Shown here in pieces: positions 30,520-41,957 of a stretch of DNA of 64,000 nt. Made by a program: the position numbers and the translations under genes. This DNA comes from Acanthococcus lagerstroemiae (taxonomy: Eukaryota > Arthropoda > Insecta > Hemiptera > Eriococcidae), in NCBI GenBank assembly GCA_031841125.1, contig CM063110.1, positions 19,215,626-19,279,625 on the forward strand, in the 5' to 3' direction. The notes beneath the pieces are model-generated. The model saw only the letters and a program-made list of their open reading frames with translations, searched no databases and was not told the origin of the DNA. Position 1 is the first letter of the stretch. Each line of letters starts with the position of its first letter.

Positions 30520-31984
30520 AATTACATTTAACTTTTCGAAGTAATCATTTTTTCTTTCTATTCCGACGGACCATACAAGAGAGCAAAATTCAACCTGATA
30601 CGAAATGATCGGTAATTCTCCCAGAAGGTAACAACCCTTCGACGAACAACCACGTGACCGCGTCACCAGACCTACTCGAGGCTTAGCTAGTTTTCATAAA
30701 AGCTTGTTGTTTCTTCCCATCGCCGTGGAAATCACATTTCGAGAGCTTTCATTCAATAACGGAGAAGCTACATACAGGAAACAGGATCAAGCCCATGATG
30801 GGTGAGAGCGACAGCGAGCGGATGGATGAATAAAGTGACACGGCGTTGAAAAATGAGATTTTTGAGTGTAGTTTCTCGACAAAATCTTTTTAATGCCTTT
30901 AATCTTGACGATTCCAAATATCTCGAGTGCGGTCTCGGATCGCGTGCTAAATGTATCGCAGTCGCGTGTATTTCTGGCGTCTCCAACCAGCGCAAGAATG
31001 ACATAGTCACGATAGCGAACGCCTAAAAATTCGCACATCGCAGCTTGCCAACATCGAAAAGTAAAAATGGCCCTTCTTGTTTATCGACACATTCGTGAGT
31101 GCCGTATTGACATATGACACCTATTCAGTAGCAATGAACTCTGAGGTGCAGTCACTGCACCCAAAAAGCCGAAGATCGTGAATTGCCAACATCGCCAACC
31201 ACATACTTAAATGTTTTCAATTTCTATCTTTCAGTGGATTGATGCGAATGACTTATAATCCATTAGTGTAGTACGTATATAAGAGTTAATTGATATCAAT
31301 TCGAGCGGAAGTTGGAAGGTGTACTGGACCCCCTCAATTGTGACCAGCCTGTGAGGAGAAGACTCAAACTATCTAGAAGCACGCCTGTGACACCGTTCTG
31401 CAAAATTACCCATTGATTCTGGTCTAATGTTTTTACAAAATGGATGTTTCCAACACACACAGTCAATGTTCGTTTTATTTTGTGAAAAACTTGAGCGATA
31501 ATACGATCCTCATTTTTCCATTTAATTCGTTTCGCCTTTTGATATTTAGGTTCCAATTGTTTAATTGGATTGAAATCCAGTTATTAAAGAGCTATTTTCC
31601 GAACTACCTTCTCCAAGAACTCAACGTATCGAGAACCACGGACTGTTGTCCGTTGTCAAAGGTGGATACTGCCGGATGCCAGAGTTAACTAATGGATTGG
31701 ATTATTAGAGAACTGGCGGGTTGGGTTATGAGAATAAAGCGGTATTCATGTTCCTTGGACCGAGACGAAGGAATTGGGAGGACCGAGGAGCCGATAGAGA
31801 CAAAAGTAGAAACATGAAAGGAACATAAAAAACTTGGTTCATTCAAAATCATCAGGCGCGACGGAAACGAGGGGCAAGCGACACCTGGCGACTTAACGAA
31901 TCTTAGTAAAGCCAGCTTTCGCCAAAACTCGTCAAATCCTAATGTAGGGCTAATGAGTTTGAAATACGTTCTTGAAACGGAGCT
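30520..31984. other. Non-coding
   Basis: No gene is supported; overlapping minus-strand frames at 30768-31038 show no motif. The stretch 30660-31070 is more GC-balanced than its neighbours. Confidence 0.3.
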
Positions 31985-32180
31985 ATAAGCTTGTTGAATT
32001 TTCCCAACTCCTCAATTCAAAATTCCCAAGTATCAAACTATCTAAGCAAAAAAAAAATCTTTGTTGGATTTTCCCAACTCTATCGAAATTTCCTAACTGC
32101 GCCTGACTGAAATGGTAAATTTTCTCAACTGCTGAGTAAAAAATTTCCTATAGGGTGGGAGTAGGAAGCTCCCCCTTCCC
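31985..32180 (-). repeat. Dispersed repeat with TTGGGAAAATCCAAC word
   Basis: Read on the minus strand the block contains GTTGGGAAAATCCAACAAAG, also found at 42589 (GTTGGGAAAATCCAACCAAT) and 53012 (GTTGGGAAATCCAACCAGTC) on the plus strand. All three loci continue with ACTTGGGAATTTTGA-like and TTTCC..CTGA words and a C-rich CCCCTCCCT segment. Family unknown. Confidence 0.55.
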
Positions 32181-32219
32181 TCTATCGATACGTCCCGACT
32201 TAGTAGTCTTCATGAGTTT

Positions 32220-32400
32220 TGACGAAATTTCGAAGAGGCTTACCGATGCTTAATGGAGCCTTAACCGATTTTAACAAAAGCCTTGTTTAGTCTTAAAGAA
32301 TCTGCATAAAATCTTGACTCATTTTAATCGGACCTTCACGAATATTGACTAGTTCTAAAATAATTTCACTGAGTGTTAAACTAGTCTTAACGAATCAGAG
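32220..32400 (-). repeat. Decamer array (TTAACGAGTC orientation)
   Basis: GCTTAATGGAGCCTTAACCG, AGTCTTAAAGAATC, ATCTTGACTCATTTTAATCGG and AGTCTTAACGAATCAGAG show the ~10-11-base unit on the complementary strand relative to the arrays at 52-63 kb. Confidence 0.5.
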
Positions 32401-33369
32401 AACCTGACGTGTCTTATGGTAGTTTTAATAAGTTGAATATTAACACAGTATCGATGAGCAGAGCCATCACGACGGGGGGAGAGGGTGTCACACTTCCCAA
32501 ATGTTTGAAAATTCGGCATCCGACAGATTCTGGTAACTGGATGGAAATATTGAAAACGTGGAAACTTTTTGTTTACAGGTTTCAACGTATATTTTTCATG
32601 TGAGTCAGAATTTTTGCTATCTCTACACCCCTCCCACCAACAAAAAAACAGGATGTCTACAATGATACTGAAAGATTAGGAAAAAATTAGTAAATTATCA
32701 TCCAATGAAAGATTCTTAGGAATGCAATGTGATGTGAGAATTACGATGATTACCTCAATTACATTCATTATCAAGTCCTTAAATTTATACTCATAGCTTT
32801 GTTCTTGAAATTTAAAAATAATCCGAATACAGTTATGTATGGATTCTTCAAATACTACAAACGTGGAGATCAAGAAAGTCAGAAATAAAATTTAGAAGAG
32901 TCTGTAGACACCGTGAAAAAACTTATTGGTGATGGCCCTGTTAGTGAGTCTGGTATAACAGTCTAAATGAATCTAAATGTGGGATTAAACCCGTGCGACG
33001 TTGAGATCACCAGTATGGGATTGCTCCCCTCTGGGGTGCCTTACTCCTCGCTTCAAGCCACCGGCCAGTCAGATGATCCACAGGGCAAAGATTCGCCTAT
33101 GTTACTGACTTGGCTTCGAGCTCGCCTGCCCTTATATCCCTAGCGAGGATTCTCTGGAACTGGGGTAAAAGCGAAAGCGAGGAGTGAGGTACCACAAATT
33201 CTGACTCCAGACAAAATTCTCGATTAAACAAACAGTCTAATATAACCGTGTACATAACTGCCTCTGTAGGCTGCGATATTGTAACATGGCGTCAATACAA
33301 TGTACATTCACAATTGTGTCCAACATTATCTGCGAGTTTGATGAGAGAGACGCCACACTGAAAATAGTC
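32401..33369. other. Non-coding
   Basis: No gene. CCCGTGCGACGTTGAGATCA near 32990 loosely resembles CCCGCAACGTGACCTC near 34930, which hints at one more worn repeat. Confidence 0.25.
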
Positions 33370-34080
33370 TTAATAAGTCTTCTACAAATCGTTTTAATAA
33401 GTTTATCTGTACATCTGAACAAGTCATAATAAATTCATAGTCTACACGAATCCTAACACGGTCTTAGCATAATCCTAACAAGTTTTTACAGAGTCTTAAT
33501 GAGTCTCAACGAGTCTTCCCGCAGTCTTAATTAATCTTAATGAATGTTGTCTTAGTTTTGCTAAGTCTTAATGAATCGTATGTAGATTTAACGAATCGTA
33601 ACGTAGTCTGAACGGATTTAGAAAGTTTTACGGAGTCCTAATACAGGTTCACGAGTTTTAAGATAGTCTTAACAAAACTTAATCAATTTTAACTCCGGCT
33701 CAACAAGTTTTGAATCAGTTTTAAGTGCCTGAGAACAGTCTTAAAAACTCCAAAACAAAACTTAACTTAATCAATTTTAACACTCCGGCTCAACAAGTTT
33801 TGAATCAGTTTAAGTGTCAGAGAACAGTCTTAAAAACTCCAAAGTTTTCACATAGTCCGAACTAAACCTAACGTGTTTGTTCATAATCTTGACAAGTTGT
33901 AATTAAATATTGATGAGTCATTATGAATTCTCAAGTAGCTGTCAGCAAGTTTTGGGACCCTTATTACGAATCTTGATCGTTGTCATTGTCTTAACCCTGT
34001 ATTAAAGAGTTTTATTTTCATCTTAATTAATCTTTATTAGTCTGTACAAGTCTTAACAAAGTTTCAAAGAGCCTTAGTCC
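33370..34080 (-). repeat. Main decamer array, consensus TTAACGAGTC on plus strand
   Basis: The clearest part (33480-33720) is a chain of GAGTCTTAATGA, GTCTCAACGA, GTCTTCCCGCA, GTCTTAATTA, ATCTTAATGA, GTCTTAATGA, ATCGTAACGTA, GTCTGAACGG, GTCCTAATACA and GTCTTAACAAA. Each unit is 10-11 bases. From 33680 a longer block containing ACTCCGGCTCAACAAGTTTT and GAGAACAGTCTTAAAAACTC is itself duplicated (copies ~102 bases apart). No coding potential. Confidence 0.7.
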
Positions 34081-34084
34081 TGAT

Positions 34085-34650
34085 GAGAGAGCACAAATAG
34101 ACAAAGGCATGTGCCTTTTAATCAAAACGATCTTAAAGATCGAGAAGATCAACATAAATCATAATATAAGATGACCAAAAGATCATTAGATTCGTAGATT
34201 CGTGATTTGTATGATCTTGATACTTTTTACAATTTCTAAAATAAACAAGATCATGATCTGAGATTAAAACATTCTAATCGTTAGTCAAAATCGTGATCTC
34301 TAAAGCATAGCCGTAGCCAAAGGGACATACAGGAGTGAGCCGCCCCAATTATCTTTCAGAGTTGGCAAATTCGTCAGGTGCTCTTTTTTTTTCCTTTAGC
34401 TTAGAAATTGGAAAATTTTTGATTTTTTCGTTAAAATAGTTTGAAAATTTTCGATTTTCGCCTCGTTAATAAATTTGCTTCGCTACAGTCCTGATCTAAA
34501 GATGAGAACAGTATCGCAAGATTTTGGTCGGTCTCATAATCCAAGATTTTTCCCCAAAATATCTGTTGATCTAAAACCATGATTTTTTTCAAATTTTTTT
34601 AACGATCATGGTCTTAGATCACTGAATTCGTGATAGTATCTTGCGCATCC
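34085..34650. repeat. GATC-rich repeat, copy 2
   Basis: GATC occurs over a dozen times with 9-13-base spacing, e.g. CGATCTTAAAGATCGAGAAGATC near 34129, AAAGATCATTAGATTCGTAG near 34173, ATGATCTTGATAC, AAGATCATGATCTG, and GATCATGGTCTTAGATCACTG near 34605. A non-GATC insert with G-poor sequence interrupts it at about 34310-34490. It shares a 19-base block with 27575-27593. Confidence 0.55.
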
Positions 34651-35491
34651 CTAGTCCAGACTCTGGCGTGACGTATATGAAGCTGTTTTGTAGTCAACTC
34701 CAAAACACATGTGAGATGTCTATGGAGGGCGGGGGAAGTTGTCTGGTGAGAATGATGAGAGAAATGAAGGTCTGTTAGAAACCGTTACCGTTTAGGTTGA
34801 AATCCAACAACCTGCCCCTGATTAATAAAGACTATAATGATATTCAAACTTGAAGGACTAAGAAGATTACATATATGAAGAACGGTATGGCGCTAAAGGA
34901 TTGACTGGTTTCTAGAAGTTAGGCTTAAACCCGCAACGTGACCTCTTTTCCAGGGGGCTATCACTTATTCCGGTGAGAGGGGAGGGGGAAAGTTAGGGCA
35001 AAACTGCAAATTTCTTGGCCGAAAAGCCAAAAGAGACAAACAGAAGCAAAAAAACTTGTGACTTTTAAGGAAAGCTGAGCTTTTCAACTAGCTAACACTT
35101 TATCGATCTCAAAATTACTATTTCTGGAGGAAACTGTTTTGAAGAAAATAGCCGTGATAAAATTAAATCTTGTTGATTACGCCATGGTTATTAGAAATAA
35201 GTTCTTACCTACCATAACATACTTGTAATACATCGCTCTTGCATTTAACTTTAGGTACTTATGCTAAAAAAAAATTATCAATCGACGTCATTGCCATTTC
35301 ATTTTCAAAACTCAACAGCGTTGCTACGTACTGTCGTCGAATACTTTTTTTTATGTTGGAAAAAAATGCAACATTAACATTAGAACGCAGAAATAACTAA
35401 TGAGAAAGATACTTTTCGTTGAAATTATACGACGTACATCGTGTACGCATCTTTTTCATCTTCTTCAAAATTTAATACATAAATTTTTACG
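34651..35491. other. Non-coding
   Basis: AT-rich with a GGGGGAGGGG-type word near 34980. No gene or clear repeat. Confidence 0.3.
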
Positions 35492-35716
35492 TTGTATACC
35501 GAAAATATCGATGACTCAGTGACCACAGCAACCACCGGTCTTAAGATTGAAGACATGTTGTTGTACATTGGCTGTTTGTTTTTAATATCTTACATAATCG
35601 GTTCGATCGTAATGTTTCAAAATTATTGTTCCGGTACCGGTACCAATTATACAGCCATTAACAAAAATATAACTTATCTTTTGTGTGCACGTGCTGTTTT
35701 GGTACCACAAGCGTAA
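35492..35716 (+). CDS. Hypothetical 74-residue frame with a membrane segment
   Basis: Begins MYTENIDDSVTTATTGLKIE, then DMLLYIGCLFLISYIIGSIVMF, a plausible single transmembrane helix, then a NYC..TGTNYTAINKNITY segment with two N-glycosylation-type sites. This layout would suit a small membrane protein, but there is no recognised family, and upstream context (AT-rich, no splice sites I trust) does not help. Confidence 0.2.
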   Translation: MYTENIDDSVTTATTGLKIEDMLLYIGCLFLISYIIGSIVMFQNYCSGTGTNYTAINKNITYLLCARAVLVPQA

Positions 35717-36039
35717 AATTGATTATTTATAGTTGTACAGTACATGCGAATTCGAGAAATAGATCTGAAGATTGAGTACAGCCAACTAGTCCGGTCGTTA
35801 AAAGCGATTATCCTGCGCTTTTTGATGAACGCAAAACTTCTTTTTTGTACATAATATATGTATTGCTAGCATTAAAAGGCGGTTTATAGAAAAGTAAATG
35901 CTCACTTTATTCCGGAATAGAAGAAATTCCTGAAGAAGAAAAAATAGTAATGGAGAGAACTTACCGGGTACTCTCTCATACTCTTGGTTCATTGGGTCAT
36001 AAGCCATGGGAATTCAAAGTCAGTAAAGTAAGTTTTTTC

Positions 36040-36310
36040 TAAGAATTTGTTTGAAGCGAAGTTTCTTTACGTAGTTTCAGGACGGGTAATTAATTTAGAA
36101 AAAGTGAAACGAACGCGAACGCGAAAACGTGCAACGGAAGTGACATAGTGATGCTCCACCGACTTGGAGTGAGAAGGAGAGCGAAAGGGAAAGCGCCCAA
36201 ACTGATTCCCCTTCACACTTCCGTTCACAGTTTTCCATCAGATTACATTCAGTACACGCAGCCTACCGATCAGACACCCCCAGGGTACAGAAGAAGCTTT
36301 GCTTCTGTCG
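36040..36310 (-). repeat. Dispersed repeat, copy B (inverse of 23530-23765)
   Basis: Minus-strand reading contains TGGAGCATCACTATGTCACT, CCGTTGCACGTTTTCGCGTT, TTTCACTTTTTC and AAAGAAACTTCGCTTCAAA in the order found at 23640-23760. The part upstream on that strand (36180-36310) is GC-rich with AGAAGCAAAGCTTCTTCT, a short palindrome. Confidence 0.6.
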
Positions 36311-36942
36311 GGCGTCCCTCGACACATCACGCATTTTTTTCTGTAAATCCTATCAAACTTCAACGACAGAAATGAAAGATTTTTCACATTAAAGATGTTT
36401 CGAAGCGCAGTCAATATTTTTTCAGTGAAGTATTCTGATAAATGGACGGCAATATTCAGCGCAAGTACGTTCACTTTCAATTTCTACTAGATCTAGTATG
36501 TCAACGCTCTTCCTCAGTTTGGCTCAAATGAGGCGAAGGGCTAGCTAACATAAGTAGGTAAAAATGTTTCTTGAAGAAAGCGTTGTCTTACAATCATCTT
36601 TTGCAAATAAGGTTGGCCCATGATTACGATCTATGTTGCAGAGAGCATGTAGGAGCGGAAATCTCTGAAATATGTGGATGTGAACAGATCAGACCCATTT
36701 TCTAAAACTTTGAATTCTGTGTGCCATCAAACGATCATCTCTTTTAATACAATTTCCATATTCGGAAGTCAGCGACCAAAGCGATCCTCTTGTATGGCTT
36801 ATTAGTGGTATAGTTTACCATTTTCTTGTACCTGATTTGTTGAGTAAAAATACTTATTATTCTTTATGCTAAATTAGTCACGTGTCTCTCAGCGTTGTGT
36901 GGAGTTTAGTGTCCATATTGGAGTGTGAGTGAACTTGGTAAA

Positions 36943-37099
36943 TTCTGTATGTAGGGTGTGCCAATTCACAATTTCTTCCTTCTGTAGTCCAGAGCGCTTT
37001 CGGCTGTTATGTCATCTTCAGTGAAGACGGCATAACAGCCGAAAGCGCTCTGGACTACAGAAGGAAGAAATTGTGAATTGGCACACCCTACGTACAGAA
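36943..37099. repeat. Near-perfect 157-bp palindrome
   Basis: The palindrome is centred on G37021 with arms of 78 bases. Pairs read TTCTGTATGTAGGGTGTGCC on the left against its complement on the right; only three mismatches were seen (36950/37092 and two pairs within ten bases of the centre). There is essentially no loop. TCTGGACTACAG and CCGAAAGCGC words are in each arm. The arms being this similar argues for a recent origin or for gene conversion between them. Confidence 0.95.
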
Positions 37100-37134
37100 G
37101 TTGATTAAGGGAGCTAGGACTACCACCAGTGTTT

Positions 37135-37375
37135 CAGATACTGGTGGTAATGTTGTTCGGCGTTCTGCGAGTATAATGCCTTGTTCTTGAGAACTGGGGA
37201 GGGACTGAAAAGCTCACTATCGATCTATTTCCTTTGGTGCTGCGTCACTCTGTATGCCTTGGTGTTGCGGGGAAAGAACCGAAACCTGTTCACCAGGTTC
37301 TCGGCATTTGAAATCAAACTGGCATCGGAAAGATGCGAGACGGACCGAGCCTTTCCAGACTAATGTCGGATATCG
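37135..37375 (+). repeat. Solitary copy of the ~245-bp tandem repeat
   Basis: CTGGTGGTAATGTTGTTCGG, TCTGCGAGTATAATGCCTTG, TTGAGAACTGGGGAGGGACT, ATTTGAAATCAAACTGGCAT and CGGAAAGATGCGAGACGGAC align in order with the units of the array at 39285-40560, about 2 kb downstream. Confidence 0.75.
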
Positions 37376-37399
37376 TGTCGGTATCGGCGGTAATCAGAT

Positions 37400-39240
37400 T
37401 TTTGAGAGACGTATACAGTGAGAGGTTTCATGCGAGTTTCTTACATGGTAGAACCAGTCCGTCACCGATATTCGAATTTTGAGTAGTTTTGATGTGGAGG
37501 CACAAACCAAAAATCTGTGCGTAGGTAAACGTATAATTTCTCATTTTCCCGAGGCAAATTCAAATATGCCATCGAAATTCAGGTAAAATAATTTTTTGAT
37601 AAATTTCACGAACACACTGACATATACTCTAATTTTTGAGCCCATTTCGGCGACGGAGCGTCACCGCGAAATCCGGTCAACGAATTTTGAATCAGCGTGA
37701 AAAACTGAAAGGAAATTAATCATCAATTCGATCTCTTTCATTTTTGAGAATTCCCAAATTTTGTCTTTTTTTGAGCGAAAAAATTTTTGGAGAGCTATGG
37801 CATCGAAACTAGGTCAACATTTTTCAATGTCCCGAGACAAAGTCAAATCCGCTGTCAAGACAGAGGTAGAGTACTTCTTTTTTTTTTTTAATTTCCTCAA
37901 CATTGAGGAAAATAAAATCGAATATCTACTCCGCGAAACGATATTTAATAAAACTACAGAGAAACACTTCGAGAATTCCTGGAGAAATTGAGACACCTCG
38001 AAGTTTTAAAGGAAAATTGTTGACAATGGCGGAGCGTGTGAAACTGGGCTTGTTGAAAACGAAGCGACCTGTGCCTGTATTAAGGATCCATCTGAGCTTA
38101 TCGTCTAGTTTATTAATTTCATCACTTTCTTTCCGTTTTTCTTTTTCTTTTTTACTTTCAAACTTATTCAATTTTCGAATTTTTTTCTAAAATTCAGGTA
38201 ATTAGCTTTCTGTTTTTGTATCCATCTGAATTTTTGTGTCAAGTTCTTTTGTGTACTTTGTAAAATAATTCTAATTTTACATGTCTTTTAACAAAATTAA
38301 TTTTTTGATTTCTGTTTTGTATTACTTAGCAATTTTTTTTCCATAAAAAATTATAATTTTAAAATAAATTGCTTAAAAAAAAAAATGTAATAATAACTCA
38401 TTTTCTTAAACTTACCGAGGTTTTACTATGTGGTTAGAGACACAATTTGACTTCTCCAAACTTGAAGCCCTTCAGGAACTCTTACTGCAACACGTGAGGT
38501 AAAACAAACATATTATGAATCATTATCTTCATGCTGCTATGAAAACATTTCACCAATAACCACGCAATTTCAGGCAACAGTACACACTGAGGAAGTTTTT
38601 TGCATTTTACTCGAAAGTTGAGGAAATTGAGAAGTAGACATTAGATTGTCTATGGCTCATATACTCCAATTTTTGAGCCTATCTCGGCTATGGAATGTCG
38701 TTACCAAAATGGGGTCGATGAAGTTGGAATCAACGGGAAACATTTTGTGAATTTTGAAAACTTTTTATTTTATAGGTACATTTGTACATAATGTCTTTTT
38801 TTGGGCGCATACATTTTTGGAGAGCTACGGCATCGAAACCTGATAAAAAATTTTCAATCTCCCGAGACGCCGAGACAAATTCAAATCCGTCGTTAAAATT
38901 GGTATAGAGTAATTCTTAGTTACATTTTGCCCACATATACTCCAATTTTTGAGCCTATCTTGGCAGCGGAGCGTCACCGCATAATTCGGTGGACGAATTG
39001 GGTATCCGCGTGAAAAATTGAATGAAAATAAGTGGTCAACTCGATTTCTTTGGTTTATTAGAATTTTTCAAATTTCTCCATACCTATAATCGTACATATC
39101 TTTTGTTGGGTAAAAAGTTCGAAATGCGCGAAAAGCACCATGCGTCCGATATAAATTGGGTAAGTGTGAAAGGTATCCACATAGCCGATCACCGATGCCG
39201 ACAGCAGGCATTTGTATGAAAAGGCCGTAAATCAGTAAAC
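37400..39240. repeat. Satellite, ~290-bp unit, TATACTCCAATTTTTGAGCC family
   Basis: Units begin TATACTCYAATTTTTGAGCC at about 37624, 38662 and 38936. They continue GGAGCGTCACCGC..AATCCGGT.AACGAATT, GTGAAAAACTGAA, TTTTTGGAGAGCTAYGGCAT and TCCCGAGACAAAGTCAAATC. The partial block at 37530-37620 (TTCCCGAGGCAAATTCAAAT) is the end of an earlier unit. The first two full units are separated by an insert of about 770 bases (37890-38658), AT-rich and unrecognised. Confidence 0.7.
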
Positions 39241-39284
39241 GACCTACAAAGACATCTTTTAGATAGGCATTGCAGTGCGCGGTG

Positions 39285-40560
39285 GTAACGTGTTCTGCGA
39301 GTATAATGCTCTGTTCCCGAGAACTAGGGAGGGACTACAAGGCATGCTATCTATTCGTAGGCCTAATGAAATGCAGCGCACTGATTGGCGTATTTGGACG
39401 AAAAGATGATCAGTGACAAAAATGTTCTTAAAAAAAAGAAGAAGAAGTTGGGCTCATCTGAAAGGTAATGATAAGGGCCGACACTTTAGTTTTTCTGTTC
39501 AGTTTTCCATAAAAAAAACAATATTGAAGATGTTAGAGCTCATTTTACTTGTACGTGTTTTTATGGCGAAAATACCCTGATCATCTTTTCGTCCACGACA
39601 CTAGCGCACCTACAGGAATGAATGTCCAAACGCCAATCCATTTCGTTCGGTATTACGGTCTATCTGCTTGCTACATTGTTGTGGGTAGGAAGCCAAAACC
39701 TGTTTACTAGTTTCCCGGCACTTAGAATCAAACCGGCATCGCGAAGATGTGAGGCAGACAGTAAGTCAGTAAATGACCTACAAGACACCACCAATCTTTC
39801 AGATACTGATGGGGTAACGTGTTCTGCAAGTATAATGTATTGTTCCCGAGAACTAGGGAGGGACTAGAAAGCACGCTGTCTATCCATTTTGTTCGGTATT
39901 GCGGTCTGTCTACTTGCTACATATTGTTGTGGATAGGGAGCCAAAACCTGATTACTAGTTTCCCGGCACTTAGAATCAAACCGGCATCGCGAAGATGTGA
40001 GGCAGAAAGTAAGTCAGTAAACGACCTACGAGACACCACCAATCTTTCAGATACTGATGGCAACGTGTTCTGCAAGTATAATATGTATATTGTTCCCGAG
40101 AACTAGAGAGGGACTGCAGAGCACGCTATCTATCCATTTCGTTTGGTACTGTGGTCATTCTGTTTGCTGGGGTGTACCGGGAAAGTGCCGAAATCGGTTT
40201 ACTGGTTTCCCGGCACTTAGAATCAAACCAGCATCGCGAAAATGTGAGGCAGATAGAAGTCAGTAAACGACTTACAAGACGCCACCAATCTTTCAGATAC
40301 CGGTGGTAACCATATTATGCAAGTATAATGTATTGTCCCCGAGAACTAGGCAAGGACTGCAAAGCACGCTATATATTCATCTCGTTTGATACTGTGGTCA
40401 CTCTGTTTGCTAGAGTTTTGCGGGGAGAGAGCCGAAATCTGTTCCCTAGCTTTCGGGCACTGCAATCAATCCACATTGCAAAGATGCGAGGCGGTCAGCA
40501 TGTCACTGAGCCACAGAGCGACCAAATGACCATACAACTTGTAATAACCTCGCTGCGAGT
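39285..40560 (+). repeat. Tandem array, ~245-bp unit, four copies
   Basis: Unit starts (GTAACGTGTTCTGCAAGTAT word or its variant) lie at about 39285, 39815, 40058 and 40305. Each unit carries GTTCCCGAGAACTAGGGAGG, a CTATCCATTTCGTTCGG segment, TTTCCCGGCACTTAGAATCA, CATCGCGAAGATGTGAGGCA and CACCAATCTTTCAGATACTG. The first unit is split by a MITE (39395-39595). Divergence rises toward 40560. Open frames that read across units (e.g. 39819-40106) repeat the same peptide and are by-products of the array. Confidence 0.9.
39395..39595. mobile_element. 201-bp MITE inside the ~245-bp array
   Basis: Starts TGGACGAAAAGATGATCAGT and ends with the complement of TGGACGAAAAGATGATCAGG, 19 of 20 terminal bases equal. 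The array unit resumes on each side (CTATCTATTCGTAGG before, CCAATCCATTTCGTTCGG after), which proves insertion, although some extra bases lie at both junctions. Superfamily unassigned. Confidence 0.8.
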
Positions 40561-40599
40561 ATCCAGAAGTGATTCCAGTGCCCTATAAAACGTGACTCA

Positions 40600-41957
40600 T
40601 CCACTTAAGCGCGTTCCAAACGTGATTATATTACCCAAATATTAGTACAGCGAAGTGAAAAATGCTTTAAACGTAAAGCCATTTTGATTTTTCCTCGACA
40701 GTCGATAATCGAATGGAGATGGAGGTTATGTACGAGAGAGCCGCTCATCATCGGACAGCCAAGTGTCGGCAAAGATACGTACACGAAGATATTAGGTTAA
40801 GCTGCGGCGGATTACACGGGCCGTTTGATAATCGCCGGATCGATGAATTTAATAAACGTCAGGGAAAACAGTAATATCCGTAATGTTTGAATTAACGTGT
40901 GGCCGTACGCCCGTAAAAGCTTACAAGCTCTCATTAAACGTGTTTTAGGCTCGGGTACGGTGCGTCCGTCCGCAAAAGAAAATGAACTAGATTGTAGGCG
41001 AAACACGGGGCTATAAATTAACGCCGCATTGACGAGCCGTTGTGGTGAGACGGCGAGGGTGGTGACCATCGAAAAGATTATTTTGTAATAAATGGCTTTA
41101 CGATTTTCGCCGTTTTCGTTTGTGGGTTTTACACGTACAAGGCGCCCGCCCGTGGCCGAAGCCGACTGGCCGAGTTTCCGTCTGCACGGTGAAAATAGTT
41201 TTCTATCACTTGGCCTGGCACAAATATGGACAACGCGTCCACTTCCTGGTTGCTCGCCACCTCATTTCTCGATCAGAACTCACGTCTTGGGGATGATACA
41301 GCGTTCAGATTTCGGTGGTGGGTTTTTATTCAGTGGAGTAGTACGAAGACTTGCACATACGAAAACTGGTTTTACGAAACCCTGGCTGAACTGATTCTGT
41401 TTTTTCTCTCCCTCTCTGTCACAGGAGTAGCCACAACTGCACTCTGTTATAACTAGAAAGGTATCATCCCTCTTCCCTAATTTATATTACTGAATACTGG
41501 TCGCATCTACTACGCTTATGGGCACCGAAGTCGGGAGAGGTAGTAATATTATTTTGCTCCTCTCCCCCAAGTTTCAACAAAGGAAACTGAAAGAAGGAGA
41601 GCTCGCTTATATGTATGAAACGATAATATGACTTGGCAAAGGCGCTGAACATTTTCCTTCAAATCGGAGACAAATAAATGGGTTATTTCCTTCTAAAAAA
41701 AAAAAAAAAAAAAAAAAAACTAATTACTGCGGTTGATAGGCACAGGGATACTAGTTACACGACTGCAGCGTTGAGTGTTGAGTCAACTGATCTTAAATTT
41801 CAGCAAAAACTAATTGTCTACGTAAATTCTACATATTAGCGGACTCGGTAACAATTTTAACTATCTCAACCTTGACCAGAGGTCCATTACTCTACCTTTC
41901 CCTTTGTTCACCGACTAGTCACTTTGGCATGTGTGTATCGCCATCAGTCAGTCAGTC
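40600..41957. other. Non-coding; GC-balanced part and an A25 run
   Basis: 40690-41300 is more GC-balanced, with unique-looking sequence and overlapping frames on both strands (e.g. 41092-41394 plus, 40812-41069 minus) without motifs. 41500-41630 is the second copy of the repeat at 1830-2040. A run of about 25 A lies at 41695-41719. Around 41915-41940 CACTTTGGCATGTGTGTATC resembles the block at 45805 and 53455. Confidence 0.4.

Noticed and set aside
36943..37099. Hammerhead-ribozyme-like words CTGAAGA ... GCCGAAA in the palindrome
   Set aside because: The stem next to the core does not close: the first stem pair is mismatched on either strand and one strand lacks CTGANGA. I do not call a ribozyme.
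39622..40266. Several overlapping plus-strand frames repeating the same peptide (FPALRIKPASRRCEA)
   Set aside because: The repeated peptide is the translation of the ~245-bp non-coding tandem unit; frames start and stop with unit variants.
40812..41394. Host gene in the GC-balanced stretch (100- and 85-residue frames)
   Set aside because: Frames on both strands are of similar length, show no domain, and lack paired splice signals.
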